A DNA stretch of 64,000 bases. Origin: Botryotinia globosa. Taxonomy: Eukaryota; Ascomycota; Leotiomycetes; Helotiales; Sclerotiniaceae. How positions within the stretch are numbered: the stretch's first letter is position 1; each line of letters begins with the position of its first letter. Positions 59,932 to 64,000 of the stretch are shown one piece after another. The stretch covers positions 558,001-622,000 of the forward strand of contig RCSZ01000010.1 in the NCBI GenBank assembly GCA_014898425.1, read 5' to 3'. Position numbers and translations under genes: made by a program. The notes below the pieces were generated by a model, which saw nothing but the letters and a program-made list of their open reading frames with translations, had not been told where the DNA came from and did not search any database.

Positions 59932-61892
59932 ATGTTGTTCGGTGTCTTTTTGCTACTTCCCTTTTGGAGCAGTTACGTACTCGCTTCCCTTCAAATTGTA
60001 AGTATATCCCCCAGGTGGTTTCAGCGCAATCGCTTACAAATGTTAAGATATCAGGTGCAACATGGACAGCTTCTGGTCTTAATCAGCATATCCAAGCTCA
60101 TGGGGGTGGAATAATCCAAGTCGGATCGACCTAGTCAGTAACTTGGCTTCCAGTATTCATTCCAAGCTAATAGTATAAATCGTAGCTATTGGGCCGGAGA
60201 GAACAAATTAAATGGAAGTGCTTTCCAATCAATCAACTGCTACTCAAGCACAGATCTTGTGAATTGGAAATTCAATTCTTATCTTCTTACAGTGCAATCA
60301 TCCGGAGATCTGGGGCCTAATCGAGTTGTGGAGCGTCCACACATAATGTACAATGCTGCAACTGCTAAATATGTTATGTGGATGCATATTGATGATTCGA
60401 GTTATGGCGAAGCAAGGGCTGGCGTTGCAACTAGCAGCAGTGTTTGTGGAACTTATTCATACTTGTGAGTTACTGAATTTGACAGTGGCGGAAAATGAGG
60501 GGTCTTCAAGGTGAAGTCAGTTGAAGACGAGACTGACAAGGAATGCAATAGAGGAGCAAGTCAACCATTGGGCTACCAAAGCAGAGATCTCAATGTGTTT
60601 AAAGGTATGTGGATATGATACTCCGCACCCTTTCTATGATTAACGAGAAGCTAGATACCGATGGAACAGGGTACCTATTGACTGAAGATGTAACATCCTT
60701 TCCCACCTGTTATCTTCCATTGAGAGCCAGCTCTGACTATCTTATAGCGAGTAAACGGTCTAAGAATTGACAAGCTCTCAGCCGATTATACATCAGTCGT
60801 CTCGGCTGTCTATACATTTGCCGATTACGAAGCTCCTGCCATATATAAAAGTGGCAGCACTTATTTTATGTTTGCCAGTCACTTATCTGGTTGGGGTATG
60901 TATATCTATCTTCTTATCACCGTTTCCCTGAGCACGATTGTTCCAATCTCGATATAAGTTATACTCTCTCCAAATGATCAATAACTGAGCTCGTGCCCAA
61001 TAGATCCAAACGACAATGTTTACGCCACAGCTACAAATTTATCGGGTCCTTGGTCTGCCTGGGCCAATTTTGCAACAGTCGGATCAAAAACCTATAGCAG
61101 TCAGACGGCTGCTGTGGTCAGTATTAATGGGGTTGTTATGTAAATATATCTTTCATTTATCCTCGACCTTGAAAAATGGCCCTTCACTAGAAAACTCGGT
61201 GCTAACCAAATACAGGTATATGGGAGATCGATGGCATTCATCCAACCTCATGACTTCCACTTATGTCTGGTTACCCATAACAATATCCGGAACGAAGGCA
61301 ACTATGGTATGAAATAAGGTACCGACAAGAATCCAGAAGCTAACGTAAACAGAGTAACCAAGTGAATTGGAGCATCAACCCAACAGCAGGAACATGGACT
61401 ACCGGTCCTACTGAAACAACTCCCGAGGCCGAGGCTAGCACAAATGCCCTCGCTAACGGTGCTATAACCCTCACATGTTCCGGATGCTCAGGTGGCGTCC
61501 AAGTAGGATATATTGGCGGGCCCAGCCCTGGAGGAACTTTGACTATGAATGGAGTGAGTAGTTCTGTAGCAACTACCACCACGATTCGAATCCATCATAC
61601 AAATGGTGATTCGACGCAACGCTATGCGAATGTGGTGGTAAATGGAGTCGGCCATATTCTTGCATTCTTGCCCACAACGGATGGCAATACACCGGGCACA
61701 AGTGTCTTGACTACGGCGTTGAAAAGTGGAACTACAAACGTCATTCAATTTCAGTCGTATAATTCTGGATGGGGTAAGTTTAAGATATTCATTATTCATT
61801 ATTCGTTATTCGTTGATAAAACGCCAATGTATCCGGTACTAACATCGCATGCAGCACCAAACATTGATCGCATAATGGTTCCCGTCTCTTAA
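59932..61892 (+). CDS. Secreted GH43 exo-beta-1,3-galactanase-like with CBM35-like tail
   Basis: Ten exons: 59932-59997, 60048-60133, 60186-60464, 60552-60604, 60655-60689, 60748-60895, 61004-61139, 61216-61306, 61353-61773 and 61855-61892. Introns are 46-108 nt and phases agree throughout. The product is 450 aa, like the 448-aa P. chrysosporium enzyme. A secretion signal (LLLPFWSSYVLA) opens it. The propeller motifs match GH43 subfamily 24: VVERPH (Glu about 100), QSRD (Asp about 156), DYEAP (Glu about 201, acid) and SSQTAA (Gln about 256). In the P. chrysosporium enzyme a glutamine at this site is proposed to replace the usual base. From about residue 310 a beta-sandwich with GHILAFLP and YNSGWAPNIDRIMVP fits a CBM35 galactan-binding module. 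It would release galactose from the beta-1,3-galactan backbone of arabinogalactan proteins. The donor after exon 2 (GTCAGT) is the weakest splice site. Confidence 0.92.
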
Positions 61893-61926
61893 AAATCGCA
61901 AACTCTCTTTTCGTCTGCGGAGGCGA

Positions 61927-63006
61927 TTATGAATCCCTTACACCACCAATGCTACTACTTGTCTTCTTTTCCAATCTCAGAAACGTGTAGCTCTTACTCA
62001 ATAAATCAATAGGATCAGCCTCCCCTTTCTTAAAACTCTGCATGATCCGTCCAGGAAGTGAATATTTCCTCCTCAAAACCTTTCTATCCCCCCAAACCTC
62101 CCATCGTCCCCTAATCATACTCCTCGAAATAAGGCTTACTACACTCGTCGGTGGCATCGGAGCATTCGTACAAATCTCCCTCAACATCCTTTCCAAGCCC
62201 CTAAAAATCCCGGGATCCACAACCCTCAGATGCGCCAATTGTTTCCTCGTTTCCTTGATCGCACTCTCAGTCGCATATTCATACTGACATCCCATCATTC
62301 TAAATCTTAAATATTTCGCCAGTACCGTCGCGCATAGTAATGATAAATCTCCATTCATATGTGCAACGACTTTTCCGGTACGATAATGGCACGGTATCTC
62401 AATCGTAGTAATTGCCTTCTTCCGCAGCGCAAACGTTCCAATCTGTATCTCCAATCGCGAAAATTCGTCCCATCCCTCATCCGCAGCCTCGAGAGCGTCA
62501 GCAATGCTGCTAGGTGATACATATACCCATATATAACCCGTCGCGCACGCACAGAGAGAATACGTCGCCCCGTCACTTAAATTTTCTTTCTGGAAAAAAG
62601 CAGCCGAGCCATGAGCCTTTATATCGGCAAAATTCGCGGTAAGTTCGGTGCCGAATTTCGAAAGGATGCTCTCGTCTGTGAGGGTCAGATCCGGCATACT
62701 GACACTCGATTCATTGCTGGGTGTGATGTAGAACATTGGTTGTGTCATGAAGCCCGAATCTATAGTGCGCGCATTGTGTACACGACTGATTTTCAAATTG
62801 GGCGCTGAGACTATACATTTCGCTATTAGTGATTTCTCGAACCTCGAAAATGAGGAATATAACTTACATTCAGTGGAAACCAGAGCTTCCTGTATCATAT
62901 CAGGTAATTGAGCGAATACTCGCTCGTTGTGCGAAGTAACATTGATGATCGAGGGCGCTTTATTGCGACTGGTGACTAAGATTTCTTCCTCGTTGCTGAT
63001 ACTCAT
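61927..63006 (-). CDS. Uncharacterised ascomycete protein, probably two exons
   Basis: The minus-strand frame is open over 359 codons from ATG 63006. Inside it a 57-nt segment (62867-62811) has a perfect GTAAGT donor, a CACTAAT branch-like site and a TATAG acceptor. Its length is a multiple of three and it has no stop, so it may be either retained or spliced. Splicing joins VSTE to FSAPNLKIS and gives 340 aa. I favour the spliced form because all three signals are near consensus. The protein has no signal peptide or membrane segment. Blocks such as YSLCACATGYIWVYVSPSS and WDEFSRLEIQIGTFALRKKAITTIEIPCHYRTGKVV look folded, and the C-terminus is basic. I do not recognise the family. It is convergent with the GH43 gene, only 34 bp between the two stops, so their 3' ends probably overlap. 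Confidence 0.7.
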   Translation of the reverse strand: MSISNEEEILVTSRNKAPSIINVTSHNERVFAQLPDMIQEALVSTECKLYSSFSRFEKSLIAKCIVSAPNLKISRVHNARTIDSGFMTQPMFYITPSNESSVSMPDLTLTDESILSKFGTELTANFADIKAHGSAAFFQKENLSDGATYSLCACATGYIWVYVSPSSIADALEAADEGWDEFSRLEIQIGTFALRKKAITTIEIPCHYRTGKVVAHMNGDLSLLCATVLAKYLRFRMMGCQYEYATESAIKETRKQLAHLRVVDPGIFRGLERMLREICTNAPMPPTSVVSLISRSMIRGRWEVWGDRKVLRRKYSLPGRIMQSFKKGEADPIDLLSKSYTFLRLEKKTSSSIGGVRDS

Positions 63007-64000
63007 ATTTGCGGTTTTCGAATTCGATTACTGGTGCAACTTCATCTGATGCCTAGGTACGGTTCGTCCACAAGAGGGATAGATAGATACTCCGGGTGCA
63101 TGATGCGAACAATATATACCTTATTACACCTCATTCTTCGCGAGCTATCCTCTATATAACCCTGAGCTTACCTACGTACATACATCACACATCATTCATT
63201 CCTCGCGTAACATATCGATCGTGCGAATGTCCAAATCCCATCGTTCAACTAGGTTAACATTGCACTTCATCTCGTATCAATTCCTGATCATCCCCACTAC
63301 CACCCCATCAGCTCGTGTTTTTCTAAAAATAGCAACACCATATAAGGTTACCTAACACTAAACACGCTGTACAAACCCCAGATACGAGAAACATCACCAC
63401 AACCACTGTTATAATTCGATATTTGCTACGTGTGCAATTGGCATGAATATGAAACGGACCAAGAAGCTCGTAAGGCGCGTTTCAATCCTCTTTCTAAATG
63501 GAATACGCGGTATGATGGATGCGGTACATGAGAAGATTGAGAGATAAGATATGGGGGCGAAAATAATATTGGGTCTTGGACTTATGGTTATTAGAACAGT
63601 CGGGGGCAGCCGCAGCTAGCACTGCCTCTTGCCGATGGCCCGGGTGCTTAATCTGTTTGATACGCGGACTCATTTTGGCAGATAGGTATTTTGGGGAGTG
63701 CAAGGCATCAATGGAAATTTGAGGTCGAACTGTGAGGTTACAATTGCCGATTGAGAAGAGTGGCAGGGACTTTTAATACTCTACAATTTATTTTTTGGAC
63801 AGCGAACTGTGGTACGATGATTTCGGCTAGAGGTGAGAATGAAGGGGCTTTGACGTAAATATCATTTCGTATGGGGAGAAGGAAGCACGAGACATTCACG
63901 TGATGGCTGGACGAGATTGGAATTTCTCGAGAATCTGTGCAGACACACTGGGTACTCAGCCTTGTATTTCCAAATTTAGATCCTGTGTGGTTTATGCCAA
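63007..64000. other. Right flank, no gene seen
   Basis: Upstream region of the unknown minus-strand gene; no other coding region, tRNA or repeat is supported. Confidence 0.5.

Noticed and set aside
1..64000. CRISPR arrays, bacterial operons or a dispersed 5S rRNA gene.
   Set aside because: The genes are eukaryotic with spliceosomal introns. The tandem repeats lack unique spacers of constant length, and no 5S-like sequence was noticed.

Overview
The window reads as nuclear DNA of a filamentous ascomycete. Most protein-coding genes are interrupted by short introns (46-125 nt, one of 210 nt) with GTAAGT/GTATGT-type donors, intergenic distances are long and AT-biased, and the families are typical of Pezizomycotina: HET, Clr5, F-box/ankyrin, DHA1 MFS, GH43 and GH79. 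A plant-associated Leotiomycete (Sclerotiniaceae-like) is my best guess. That is an inference from gene style and content, not a proven assignment.

Layout. 0-4.5 kb: mostly non-coding, with a 49-bp tandem duplication, a relic of an MFS transporter C-terminus and a MARVEL-domain membrane protein. 6.5-8.2 kb: DPH2 (diphthamide synthesis), divergent from a broken Clr5-TPR gene (9.0-11.5 kb). 12.7-15.7 kb: a 1001-aa conserved fungal protein. 15.7-23.7 kb: gene-poor, holding a 20-bp minisatellite and a decayed HET-domain gene. 23.7-27 kb: a two-exon AnmK-like kinase and COA6. 28.3-30.1 kb: a decayed F-box-like/ankyrin gene. 30-35 kb: an AT-rich desert with a pogo/Tc1-type MITE, a 12-bp minisatellite and a perfect 51-bp palindrome. 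35-41 kb: a GT17 glycosyltransferase, a single-pass membrane protein and a DHA1 MFS transporter. 41-52 kb: a second desert dominated by an unusual degenerate repeat cluster, ended by an intron-containing tRNA-Ile(AAU). 53-63 kb: GH79 glycosidase (6 exons), TDT-family (Mae1-like) transporter (2 exons), GH43_24-like exo-galactanase with a CBM35-like tail (10 exons) and an unknown 2-exon protein.

Functional themes. The right end holds two secreted plant-polysaccharide enzymes: GH79 (glucuronosyl linkages) and GH43_24 (beta-1,3-galactan). Both fit arabinogalactan-protein side-chain and backbone breakdown. They sit about 5 kb apart with an organic-acid-type transporter between them. DPH2, COA6 and GT17 are housekeeping. 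At least three genes from fast-evolving fungal families (HET, ankyrin, Clr5-TPR) are broken by stops and frameshifts. Several of the stops could come from C-to-T changes, so past repeat-induced point mutation or simple decay is plausible.

All exon boundaries were read by eye from splice consensus, phase and protein continuity. They carry more uncertainty than the identity of the genes.
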